Shown: in pieces, positions 6,631 to 13,166 of the stretch
How positions within the stretch are numbered: position 1 is the first letter of the stretch
How the letters are laid out: each line of letters begins with the position of its first letter
NCBI GenBank assembly: GCA_947460915.1
Contig: CANHKJ010000024.1
Span: 1-20,428, forward strand
Reading direction: 5' to 3'
DNA from: Verrucomicrobiia bacterium
GTDB taxonomy: Bacteria; Verrucomicrobiota; Verrucomicrobiia; Verrucomicrobiales; Akkermansiaceae
Length of the DNA: 20,428 nucleotides
Program-made: the position numbers and the translations under genes
The notes under the pieces: model-generated
The model's database searches: none
Told to the model about the DNA's origin: nothing
The model's input: only the letters and a program-made list of their open reading frames with translations

Positions 6631-7737
6631 ATGTCAACAGAAACTGAAGAAGTTAAAAAAGCGACCCAGCTTGGTCGATTCGAAGTACCTAATCGTCTCG
6701 TGAAAAACGAGGACACCGCCACTGATGTATACGCACAATTCGTTGCTGAACCCTTCGAGCGTGGCTACGGTCACACCCTCGGCAACTCTCTGCGCCGCGT
6801 ATTGCTCGGCTCGCTAGAAGGTGCCTCCATCACGTCCGTGCGCATCGCTGGTGTGCAACACGAATTCTCTAGCCTGCCAGGCGTAGTAGAGGATGTGACT
6901 GACATCATTCTCAACCTCAAAAAAGTCAAGTTCCTCCATCACGACAAAGAGCCACGCGTGCTCAAGATTCACGTGGAGCGCGATGGTCTGGTTACCGCCG
7001 GTGACATCCTTGATGACAACATTTACGAAGTGGTGAACAAAGATCAATTGATCTGCACACTTGACCGCAAGGTGAAATTCGATTGCGAATTCGAAGTGCG
7101 CGTTGGCCGTGGCTTCTCCACTGGTGAAGAAAACAAGCGCAAGGATCAAGCCATCGGCGTGATCGCGATCGACTCGATTTTCTCGCCTGTGACTCGCGTG
7201 AAATACGCCGTTGACACCACTCGTGTGGGGCAAATGACTGACTACGATAAACTCGTGCTCGACATCTGGACCGATGGTCGCATCACTCCGCAAGATGCCT
7301 TGCTCCAAGCGTCCGCCATCCTGCGTCATCACCTCGACGTATTCGTCAACTATGACGACAAGCTCATCGCCTTCGACCAAGCTCCTGCCGAGTCCACCGA
7401 AGAAAATGCAGCGCTGAAGAAACTTCTCAGCATGAGCGTGAACGAGATCGAGCTTTCGGTCCGTGCCGCAAACTGCCTCAACAATGCCAACATCACGACC
7501 GTGGGCCAACTTGCTACCAAATCGGAAGCGGAGATGCTCAAGTATCGCAACTTCGGCAAAAAATCGCTTAACGAGATCAAAGACAAATTGGTCGAACTCG
7601 GACTGTCATTGGGCATGTCGATCGATCCATCGCTCTACTCCGGTCCTTCCGTCGCCTTCCGCGCACCGCGCCTTGGTGGCGAAGAGGAATCGCAAGTAGG
7701 TCTGGCTGACCTGATCGCACAAAACCTCGACGACTAA
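6631..7737 (+). CDS. rpoA: DNA-directed RNA polymerase alpha subunit
   Basis: Alpha dimerises to start RNA polymerase assembly, and its C-terminal domain touches UP elements and activators. At 368 residues it is slightly longer than E. coli alpha (329). The N-terminal domain (to about 240) has the family's GRFEVPNRLVKN and the conserved FERGYGHTLGNSLRRVLL assembly motif. The C-terminal domain (about 262-335) has VNEIELSVRAANCLNNANI, then VGQL and RNFGKKSLNEIKDKL, including the DNA-contacting helix-hairpin-helix. The tail after about 335 is family-variable. It is followed after 42 bases by rplQ, the normal order. The usual upstream partners rpsM, rpsK and rpsD are absent; an unrelated minus-strand gene lies there instead. 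Confidence 0.99.
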   Translation: MSTETEEVKKATQLGRFEVPNRLVKNEDTATDVYAQFVAEPFERGYGHTLGNSLRRVLLGSLEGASITSVRIAGVQHEFSSLPGVVEDVTDIILNLKKVKFLHHDKEPRVLKIHVERDGLVTAGDILDDNIYEVVNKDQLICTLDRKVKFDCEFEVRVGRGFSTGEENKRKDQAIGVIAIDSIFSPVTRVKYAVDTTRVGQMTDYDKLVLDIWTDGRITPQDALLQASAILRHHLDVFVNYDDKLIAFDQAPAESTEENAALKKLLSMSVNEIELSVRAANCLNNANITTVGQLATKSEAEMLKYRNFGKKSLNEIKDKLVELGLSLGMSIDPSLYSGPSVAFRAPRLGGEEESQVGLADLIAQNLDD

Positions 7738-7779
7738 TCCCTTATTTCCCACACCCTATAACTTAAAAGAACATTTCCG

Positions 7780-8193
7780 ATGAGACATCGCAGCAGTAAA
7801 TCAAAATTAAAGCGCACCGCAGCGCATCGCCGTTCCTTGTTGTCCAATCTTGTGTGCAGCTTGATTGAGCATGGACGTATCAAAACCACCCTTGGCAAGG
7901 CGAAAGCTCTGCGTCCGGTTGCAGAAAAAATGGTAACCCTCGGCAAGAGCGGTGACCTCCACGCTCGTCGTCAGGCGATCGCATTTTTGCGCCAGAAGCC
8001 GATCGTGCAAAAACTTTTCGCCGAAGTGGCCGTTGCCGCAGCGAGCCGTCCAGGTGGTTATTGCCGCATCACCAAGTTGGGTGCTCGTATGACCGATGCC
8101 GCGCCGATGGCCTACATCGAGTTCTGCGATGTTCCTGCGAAGAAAGAAGAAGCTCCTGTAGTTGAGGCTGAAGAGGCCAAAGCTGAAGCGTAA
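7780..8193 (+). CDS. rplQ: 50S ribosomal protein L17
   Basis: A structural protein of the large ribosomal subunit near the exit tunnel. The start MRHRSSKSKLKRTAAHRRSL and the segments IKTTLGKAKALRPVAEKM and RPGGYCRITKLGARMTDAAPMAYIEF are typical of L17. The 137-residue protein ends with an acidic, Ala/Glu-rich tail of about 20 residues after the conserved domain (AKKEEAPVVEAEEAKAEA), a common variable extension. It follows rpoA by 42 bases and should share its transcript. The upstream sequence TTAAAAGAACATTTCCG has no clear Shine-Dalgarno sequence. A strong terminator follows. Confidence 0.98.
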   Translation: MRHRSSKSKLKRTAAHRRSLLSNLVCSLIEHGRIKTTLGKAKALRPVAEKMVTLGKSGDLHARRQAIAFLRQKPIVQKLFAEVAVAAASRPGGYCRITKLGARMTDAAPMAYIEFCDVPAKKEEAPVVEAEEAKAEA

Positions 8194-8218
8194 TTGCTCT
8201 TCTCGCGATCCATTTATC

Positions 8219-8250
8219 AAACGTCGACTGGAAACAGTCGGCGTTTTTTT
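8219..8250 (+). terminator. intrinsic terminator of rpoA-rplQ
   Basis: CGTCGACTG (8222-8230) and CAGTCGGCG (8235-8243) pair over nine positions with one G-T wobble, closed by a GAAA tetraloop of the stable GNRA class. Seven T's follow (8244-8250), and the A's at 8219-8221 extend the stem. It starts 26 bases past the rplQ stop codon. Confidence 0.95.
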
Positions 8251-8344
8251 GTTTGAGAGAGCAGCTTGTCCGCCGGAGCTTTAGCATACGAGGATGAGCA
8301 GTTCGGGAAAAAATTGTCTGCTCTATTGGTGGCGGTTTTTCAGA

Positions 8345-8388
8345 CAGGATGGCAGGATTTTCAAGATTTACAGGATGGGATTTTGATT
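8345..8388. repeat. degenerate nonamer repeat (CAGGATTTT-like)
   Basis: CAGGATGG, CAGGATTTT, CAAGATTTA, CAGGATGGG and ATTTTGATT follow each other without gaps, a period of 8-9 bases with a CAGGAT core. I recall similar CAGGATTTACAGGAT words in intergenic DNA of many environmental bacteria. No function is evident. Confidence 0.75.
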
Positions 8389-8464
8389 CCTCTACCAGTT
8401 ATCTTCTTCTATTCTGTGATTTTTGTTTTTTTTACTAAAAAACTCTGTGGCTAAGCACAAAACA

Positions 8465-8528
8465 GGCGCTAAGTTCGCAAAGGTAAGGTGATTTCTCAAT
8501 CACATCAAAACCTTTGCGTCTTAGCGCC
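8465..8528. repeat. long inverted repeat with inner hairpin; possible terminator
   Basis: GGCGCTAAGTTCGCAAAGG (8465-8483) pairs with 8511-8528 over 9 and then 8 base pairs, broken only by TT opposite T. Inside, GTGATT (8488-8493) pairs with AATCAC (8498-8503) around TCTC. The right arm continues as an octamer repeat (CCTTTGCG, TCTTAGCG, CCTTTGCG, to 8534), so CCTTTGCGAACT (8527-8538) offers an alternative partner for 8472-8483. It begins 32 bases past the dehydrogenase stop codon on that gene's strand and may serve as its terminator, though the T run after it is poor. Confidence 0.8.
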
Positions 8529-8560
8529 TTTGCGAACTCTACGTTTAATCTACTTTCAAC

Positions 8561-9784
8561 TTACGCCACGGTGAAGGCGGCTGCTTGCTCTTGAGTCAGC
8601 TCTTTGAACTGCCAAGGCAGGCCATGTTGATTGAGGTCGGCCATGAAGGAATCGGGATCGTATTGTTCCATGTTCCAGACGCCGGGTTTGCGCCATTTTC
8701 CTTCGAGCATTTGCTTGGCTCCGATCATGGCGGGCACACCAGTGGTGTAGGAAATGGCTTGGGAGCCGACCTCGGCAAAGCACTCTTCGTGATCGCAGAT
8801 GTTATAGATGTAGATCGCCTTTGGCTTGCCGTCCTTGAGGCCGGTGATGACGTTTCCGATGCAGGTTTTGCCCTTGGTGGTTACGCCGAGGTCGCCTGGA
8901 TTGGGCAGCACAGCTTTGAGGAATTGCAGCGGGATGATTTCGACGCCTTGGTAAACGACGGGATCGATGCGGGTCATGCCGACGTTTTGCAGTACTTCGA
9001 GGTGCTTGAGGTAGTTCGGCGAGAACGACATCCAAAATTGCGCGCGCTTGATGGTGGGGATGTACTTGACGAGGGATTCGAGCTCCTCGTGATACATGCG
9101 GTAGATTTCATAACTGCCGACGCCATCGGGGCAGGTGAAGCCTTGGTGTTGCGACATGGCGGGGGTTTCGACAAAATCGCCGTCTTCAAAGTGGCGGCAA
9201 GGTGCGGTGACCTCGCGGATGTTGATTTCAGGATTGAAATTTGTGGCAAAGGCGTGGCCGTGATTGCCGCCGTTAACATCGATGATATCGAGCGTGTGAA
9301 TTTCATCGAAGTGATGCTTGAGCGCCCATGCGGTAAAAACATTGGTCACGCCGGGATCGAAGCCAGAGCCGAGCAGCGCGGAGAGTCCAGCTTTGGTGAA
9401 TTTTTCCTGATAGGCCCACTGCCACGAGTATTCGAACTTGGCGACATCGGGGGGCTCGTAGTTGGCGGTATCGAGATAATCAACGCCAGCGGCAAGGCAA
9501 GCATCCATCAGCGGAAGATCTTGGTAGGGCAGGGCGACATTCAGCACCAAGTCAGGCTTGAGAGCTAGCAGGTAGGCCGTGGTGGCGGCGACATCGTCGG
9601 CGTCAATGGCTGCGGTATCGATACTGACACCGGTGCGTGAGAGCACTGATTGTGCAATGGCATCGCATTTGGATTTGGTGCGTGAGGCGAGAGTGATTTT
9701 GGTGAAAACGGAGGAAACTTGGGCGCATTTGTGAGCGACCACGCTACCCACTCCGCCAGCACCGATGATGAGAACGTGTGACAT
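8561..9784 (-). CDS. carboxynorspermidine dehydrogenase (saccharopine dehydrogenase family)
   Basis: Likely condenses aspartate semialdehyde with a diamine using NADPH to give carboxynorspermidine or carboxyspermidine, the alternative bacterial route to (nor)spermidine. The 407 residues start with a Rossmann nucleotide-binding motif (GAGGVG, residues 8-13), then the SRT of the NADP-binding turn. GSGFDPGVTNVF (about 139-150), DVNGGNHG, FATNFNPE, HEE and AISYTTGVPA follow, close to the Vibrio enzyme as I remember it. The same fold includes saccharopine reductase, so lysine metabolism is the alternative; the DVNGGNHG and NMEQYDPDSF segments favour the polyamine enzyme. The decarboxylase partner is not adjacent in this window. 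It runs convergent to rplQ and divergent from gspG. The ATG at 9784 immediately precedes the nucleotide-binding strand. Confidence 0.88.
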   Translation of the reverse strand: MSHVLIIGAGGVGSVVAHKCAQVSSVFTKITLASRTKSKCDAIAQSVLSRTGVSIDTAAIDADDVAATTAYLLALKPDLVLNVALPYQDLPLMDACLAAGVDYLDTANYEPPDVAKFEYSWQWAYQEKFTKAGLSALLGSGFDPGVTNVFTAWALKHHFDEIHTLDIIDVNGGNHGHAFATNFNPEINIREVTAPCRHFEDGDFVETPAMSQHQGFTCPDGVGSYEIYRMYHEELESLVKYIPTIKRAQFWMSFSPNYLKHLEVLQNVGMTRIDPVVYQGVEIIPLQFLKAVLPNPGDLGVTTKGKTCIGNVITGLKDGKPKAIYIYNICDHEECFAEVGSQAISYTTGVPAMIGAKQMLEGKWRKPGVWNMEQYDPDSFMADLNQHGLPWQFKELTQEQAAAFTVA

Positions 9785-9790
9785 GCGGAT

Positions 9791-9819
9791 TTTCTAGTGT
9801 GGAGACGAGCTGAAATCAA
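9791..9819 (-). promoter_or_regulatory. candidate dehydrogenase promoter (possibly leaderless)
   Basis: On the minus strand TTGATT (complement of 9814-9819) and TAGAAA (complement of 9791-9796) are 17 bases apart. Only six bases separate the -10 box from the ATG at 9784, so transcription would start at or next to the start codon. The layout is almost the same as at xylA. Prediction only. Confidence 0.4.
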
Positions 9820-9877
9820 GTGACAACTTGGCAGAATGGCGGGAAATTTGAGCCTGCGCGTTTGCTACGAGGGAAAT

Positions 9878-9900
9878 AGTATATTTTTTTAAATAATACT
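9878..9900. promoter_or_regulatory. AT-rich palindromic site in divergent promoter region
   Basis: AGTAT (9878-9882) and ATACT (9896-9900) are inverted repeats around an AT-only 13-base centre. It lies between the divergent dehydrogenase gene and the secretion operon, just upstream of the candidate gspG promoter, where an operator or UP element would lie. No known regulator site is recognised. Confidence 0.35.
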
Positions 9901-9930
9901 GACAAATCTTCCGCGCTCTGGTGTTACATT
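9899..9930 (+). promoter_or_regulatory. candidate promoter of the type II secretion operon
   Basis: TGTTACATT (9922-9930) fits an extended -10 box (TG, one base, then TACATT). CTGACA (9899-9904) resembles a -35 box but is 20 bases away, longer than usual. Transcription would begin near 9937, giving a leader of about 35 bases before gspG. Confidence 0.35.
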
Positions 9931-9971
9931 CTGTGACGGAGCGATGCTCTGAAACCTCTAAAGCAAACACT

Positions 9972-10412
9972 ATGAAAATAAACAAAACACACATTGGCAG
10001 AATGCGTTACGCGAAAGGCTTCACCTTGTTGGAGATGGTGATCGTATTGGGAATTATCGGTTTGATCATCGGCGGCGCGATCAGCGTGATGGGCAAAGTG
10101 GGCGAAGGTGCTGCGATTCAACGAGTGAAGGGTGACTTCAATTCGCTCGGCAGTGTGCTCAAGATGTATAAAATCAACAATGGTTTCTACCCCTCTACAG
10201 CACAGGGGTTGAAGGCCTTGGTGACACGCCCTGGCGGCACGCCAGCTCCTAAGTCATGGACAGCTCTTGCTGACAAAGTACCTCTTGATCCATGGGGTCA
10301 GGAGTATGAATACAAATTCCCAGGTTCGAAAGTGCCATCGGAATTCGAACTGAAAACCAAAGGCAAAGACGCCATTGCGGGTTCAGAGGACGACATGTCC
10401 AGCCAAGATTGA
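9972..10412 (+). CDS. gspG: type II secretion major pseudopilin GspG
   Basis: The main subunit of the periplasmic pseudopilus that pushes substrates through the secretin. It is made as a prepilin, cut and methylated at G/FTLLEMVIVLGIIGLIIGG, with Glu at position 5 of the mature protein. The globular part has YPSTAQGLKALVTRP and PLDPWGQEYEYKFPG, the GspG signature, and ends in an acidic loop (GSEDDMSSQD) where calcium binds in known GspG proteins. I chose the ATG at 9972 (146 residues, 16-residue leader peptide); the frame also opens at 9921, but that start would give an unusually long leader. An inner ATG at 10002 is possible. It is the first gene of a nine- or ten-gene operon. Confidence 0.95.
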   Translation: MKINKTHIGRMRYAKGFTLLEMVIVLGIIGLIIGGAISVMGKVGEGAAIQRVKGDFNSLGSVLKMYKINNGFYPSTAQGLKALVTRPGGTPAPKSWTALADKVPLDPWGQEYEYKFPGSKVPSEFELKTKGKDAIAGSEDDMSSQD

Positions 10413-10443
10413 TTTTCTCTCACTCGTCTAACAATTCAGGCTC

Positions 10444-11037
10444 ATGAAACACGACACCATCCATCAGCAGCGATTCTTGCGCCATAGCGCGCGGGGATTC
10501 ACGTTGCTGGAGATGGTGATCGTGCTTGCGCTGATTGGTATGGCAATGGGCGGGGCGATCGCGATGTTTATCGTCACCTCATCCGAGAGGCAGCTCAAGT
10601 CGGCAGCGGCAGATTTGGAGTTGTTATCGAAAAAAGCTCGCTCGATTGCGATGGTGCAGCAGCGCCCTTATGCGATTACATTTTTTGAAAATAGTGCGCG
10701 CATGAGCCCTTTGGCGGAGGCGGGCTACACAGATGAAGAATTGGAAGCTCGCTTGGAAATGGAGCAGGAAATGCTCGATGGTGGCATGGCTGGGCCGAAG
10801 TTTCCGCCTGTGCGTGAAACCTTGATGATTGATCAATTTGCGCTATCGGTGCGGCGCTGGGGAGCCGTGAATTTTGTGCCGATGCTGCGGAATGATCCGC
10901 AGGTCTGGCGTTTCGATCCGAATGGGATTTGCGAGCCGATGTCGGTGCGCATTGATTATGATGACGGTTGGATGGAGATGGATTTTCATCCGCTTTCGGC
11001 GGGAATTCGAGATAGCAGCATGGAGGCAAGACGATGA
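10444..11037 (+). CDS. gspH: type II secretion minor pseudopilin GspH-like
   Basis: A minor pseudopilin thought to link the tip complex to the GspG shaft. The prepilin site is G/FTLLEMVIVLALIGMAMGG with Glu5 present, after an 18-residue basic leader. The globular domain is poorly conserved, as usual for GspH; placement rests on the prepilin motif and the gene order. Residues about 94-112 form a very acidic helix-like insert (YTDEELEARLEMEQEMLDGG). At 197 residues it is longer than typical GspH. It starts 31 bases after gspG and overlaps gspI by four bases (ATGA). Confidence 0.82.
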   Translation: MKHDTIHQQRFLRHSARGFTLLEMVIVLALIGMAMGGAIAMFIVTSSERQLKSAAADLELLSKKARSIAMVQQRPYAITFFENSARMSPLAEAGYTDEELEARLEMEQEMLDGGMAGPKFPPVRETLMIDQFALSVRRWGAVNFVPMLRNDPQVWRFDPNGICEPMSVRIDYDDGWMEMDFHPLSAGIRDSSMEARR

Positions 11038-11462
11038 AAATGAATCGAATGACAAGCAAACTTCGTCAGCGCACTCGCAAGGGTTATCTCTTGCTAGAAG
11101 TGGTCTTGGCGATGGCGATTTTTTCTCTCGCAGCTACGGGATTTACCTTAGCGTTGCAGAAAGCGGCAGATGCCTCAGATATGGCGGCGCGGGAAATGCA
11201 GATTACGCGGATCCTGGCCAGCGCTCTCGACGAGGCGCTCGCGGTGCCGGTATTGGAGGAAGGCGAGGCCGTGATGGAACTGGACGAGCGCCAAGTGGAT
11301 ATACAAACGGTCTATGAGCGCATGGAGGAGATGGAAAATCAAGATGGCCAACTGCTGCAGGACATGTGGCGGATCACCGTGACAGCTTTCTATATGCAAG
11401 ATGGCGCAGAAATGGAACGTTCTGCGGTAACGTGGAGATATGGGAGGTTATACCAGCCATGA
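11034..11462 (+). CDS. gspI: type II secretion minor pseudopilin GspI-like
   Basis: A minor pseudopilin expected to form the pseudopilus tip with GspJ and GspK. The prepilin site is G/YLLLEVVLAMAIFSLAATG with Glu5, after a basic leader of 17 residues. The 142-residue length fits GspI. The C-terminal half holds an acidic stretch (VYERMEEMENQDG). The start at 11034 overlaps the gspH stop as ATGA and is preceded by GGAGG (11022-11026) at an ideal 7-base spacing, one of the few clear Shine-Dalgarno sequences in this window. The order within the operon supports the assignment. Confidence 0.82.
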   Translation: MKMNRMTSKLRQRTRKGYLLLEVVLAMAIFSLAATGFTLALQKAADASDMAAREMQITRILASALDEALAVPVLEEGEAVMELDERQVDIQTVYERMEEMENQDGQLLQDMWRITVTAFYMQDGAEMERSAVTWRYGRLYQP

Positions 11463-12193
11463 AGCATCAACGCGCAAAATCGAGATTCCATCGTGGATTT
11501 ACTTTGATCGAGGTCGTGATCGCCCTTGGCATGATGGCTGCCCTGATCATTCTGTGTGCGCGTTTGGCAACGGCAAATATCCAGCTGGCGAATGGAATCA
11601 GCAAGCAGCAGGATGAAAACAGCTTGCGCGAGAGTTTTTTCGAGATGATGAAAATGCAGCTCACTTCCTTGCCTGGGAATACGCGCATGGAATTAGAGAT
11701 GAGTAAGGGCGTAGAGCCGTATGAGTCTACACTGACTTTGCAAAATGTGCCACTGGCATTTACTTGGGGCGGGGTAGAGCGAGTGGCTAAAGCGGTGCAG
11801 ATTTGTGGAGTAAAGCAGCGTGATGGATTCATCGATGTGGTAATGCGTTACTATGAGAATCCCGTGCTGACGGATACGGAGGTGCTGGATGTAGATCGCG
11901 AAGAGCCATTTGCAGAAGTGACCTTGATGGAAGACCTTCGATTTTTTGAATGGATGGCGTTGGACAGTCGCTCGATGGATTGGGCCGATGATTGGGATTT
12001 GCAAGGTCGTTTGCCACTAGAGCTTGAACTAGTCACCGCACAAGGTGCCTATGGTGATGAGATCAAACAGATTTTTTGGATTGTACCGAAGGTAAACCCG
12101 CAAACGGTGATCCGTAATACGGGGCAACAAGGTCAACAGGGTGGCGGAGATAGTAATCCGATTAAAATCCCAGACCTCAAACCGACTGAATGA
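11459..12193 (+). CDS. gspJ: type II secretion minor pseudopilin GspJ-like
   Basis: A minor pseudopilin and partner of GspI and GspK in the tip complex. The prepilin site is G/FTLIEVVIALGMMAALIIL with Glu5, after a 13-residue basic leader. The mature protein has mixed strands typical of GspJ and ends in a low-complexity Gln/Gly stretch (NTGQQGQQGGGDSN). The frame opens earlier (11366), but the ATG at 11459 (244 residues) gives a normal leader, overlaps the gspI stop as ATGA, and has GGAGG at 11443-11447. The assignment rests on motif, size and order. Confidence 0.82.
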   Translation: MKHQRAKSRFHRGFTLIEVVIALGMMAALIILCARLATANIQLANGISKQQDENSLRESFFEMMKMQLTSLPGNTRMELEMSKGVEPYESTLTLQNVPLAFTWGGVERVAKAVQICGVKQRDGFIDVVMRYYENPVLTDTEVLDVDREEPFAEVTLMEDLRFFEWMALDSRSMDWADDWDLQGRLPLELELVTAQGAYGDEIKQIFWIVPKVNPQTVIRNTGQQGQQGGGDSNPIKIPDLKPTE

Positions 12194-12206
12194 GTGATTT
12201 AGTTCT

Positions 12207-13166
12207 ATGAAACACAAAGCATTTCAGAAATCGAAAAACAATCGTGGCATGGCGCTGATCGCGGTGCTGTGGTTGATTGCGGTGATTTCTTTCGCTGCAT
12301 TGACGGCGGTGCAGTTGTTGTCGTTTGAGTTGAATGTGGCGGACTCTCAGATCAATGGTTTCCGTGCTCGTCAGGCGGCGGAAATGGGGATTGCAGTGGG
12401 AGTGAATCCAGCGGTGAAGCGAGATGATCCCATTTTATTGGCGAGCGGTGTTGATGGTGCGAGCTATCGCGTGGAGCTTCGCTCAGAGGGTGATCGTTTT
12501 AACATCAACCATCTTCTCTTGACGACGAATGATAAGAAGCTGGTGAAGGAAATTTTCATTTACTGGGGCATCGATGAAGACATCGCTCAGGAGATTGCCG
12601 ATGCGATGTATGATTGGGTGGATTCGAACGACGAAATTCAATTGAACGGTGCGGAAAAAGAATACTATGAGGAGCTAGGTCGCATCAATCAGCCCTTCAA
12701 TCGGCCCTTTTATTCGTTAGAGGAAATGCGACTGGTCAAGGGCATGGAGCTAGTCGAGCGGGTCAAGCCGGATTGGCGTGAGTGGTTTACGGTCTGGAGT
12801 GCTGCGGGTCTTGATGTCAATGAAGCTGATGCAGAAAAAATTTCGATCGCCGCTGAGTGCAATCGCGATGATGCAGACTCGCTGGTGGAGATTGTGCGTG
12901 GTGCTGACGGCATCCGTGGCACAGAGGATGATGCCCCATTTCAAGGTCTAGCAGGAGGACAAGGCGGAAATGGTGTGCTAGACATCTTGCGCGTTCCTGA
13001 ATTTTATGCTCCAGTGATCACGCCTCGCTTGGCAGTGAATGATCAAACGACCCGCATTGAGAGCATTGGTACCGCTGGTGATACCAAACGCAAAATTATT
13101 CTTGTCGTGCGCAATCGCACCGGCAAGCCCGCCATTTTAGAAAAAACCGAAGAAGTAGTGCCGTGA
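12207..13166 (+). CDS. gspK: type II secretion minor pseudopilin GspK
   Basis: The largest minor pseudopilin, which caps the pseudopilus tip. The prepilin site is G/MALIAVLWLIAVISFAALTAVQLLSF; as in known GspK proteins, position 5 is not Glu (here Ala). The alpha-helical insert typical of GspK follows (FNINHLLL, IADAMYDWVDSNDE, NQPFYSLEEMRLVKGM), which in the family includes a metal-binding DWVD(S/A) loop. The 319-residue length matches. The start is 13 bases after gspJ and the end overlaps the next gene's GTG start (GTGA). Confidence 0.93.
   Translation: MKHKAFQKSKNNRGMALIAVLWLIAVISFAALTAVQLLSFELNVADSQINGFRARQAAEMGIAVGVNPAVKRDDPILLASGVDGASYRVELRSEGDRFNINHLLLTTNDKKLVKEIFIYWGIDEDIAQEIADAMYDWVDSNDEIQLNGAEKEYYEELGRINQPFNRPFYSLEEMRLVKGMELVERVKPDWREWFTVWSAAGLDVNEADAEKISIAAECNRDDADSLVEIVRGADGIRGTEDDAPFQGLAGGQGGNGVLDILRVPEFYAPVITPRLAVNDQTTRIESIGTAGDTKRKIILVVRNRTGKPAILEKTEEVVP

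Larger units (their letters stand above)
8194..8560. other. convergent intergenic stretch packed with short repeats
   Basis: No gene is supported. It holds the rplQ terminator (8219-8250), a nonamer repeat (8345-8388), a T-rich segment around 8416-8432 and a long inverted repeat (8465-8528) with an octamer repeat. A 62-codon open frame at 8266-8454 is mostly the translation of the nonamer repeat and looks spurious. Confidence 0.6.

Noticed and set aside
6814..7509. 231-codon minus-strand frame opposite rpoA
   Set aside because: Antisense to rpoA, which is beyond doubt; no known domain.
8266..8454. 62-codon plus-strand frame after rplQ
   Set aside because: Much of it is the translation of the CAGGAT nonamer repeat; it has no ribosome site and lies past a strong terminator.
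8585..9568. 327-codon plus-strand open frame opposite the dehydrogenase gene
   Set aside because: Antisense shadow of a strongly conserved gene, with no recognisable domain.
9921..9971. Longer start for gspG
   Set aside because: It would give a leader peptide of 33 residues before the prepilin cleavage site, far longer than usual, and overlaps the candidate -10 box.
11366..11458. Longer start for gspJ
   Set aside because: It lies deep inside gspI and gives an abnormal leader; the ATG at 11459 overlaps the gspI stop and has a GGAGG upstream.
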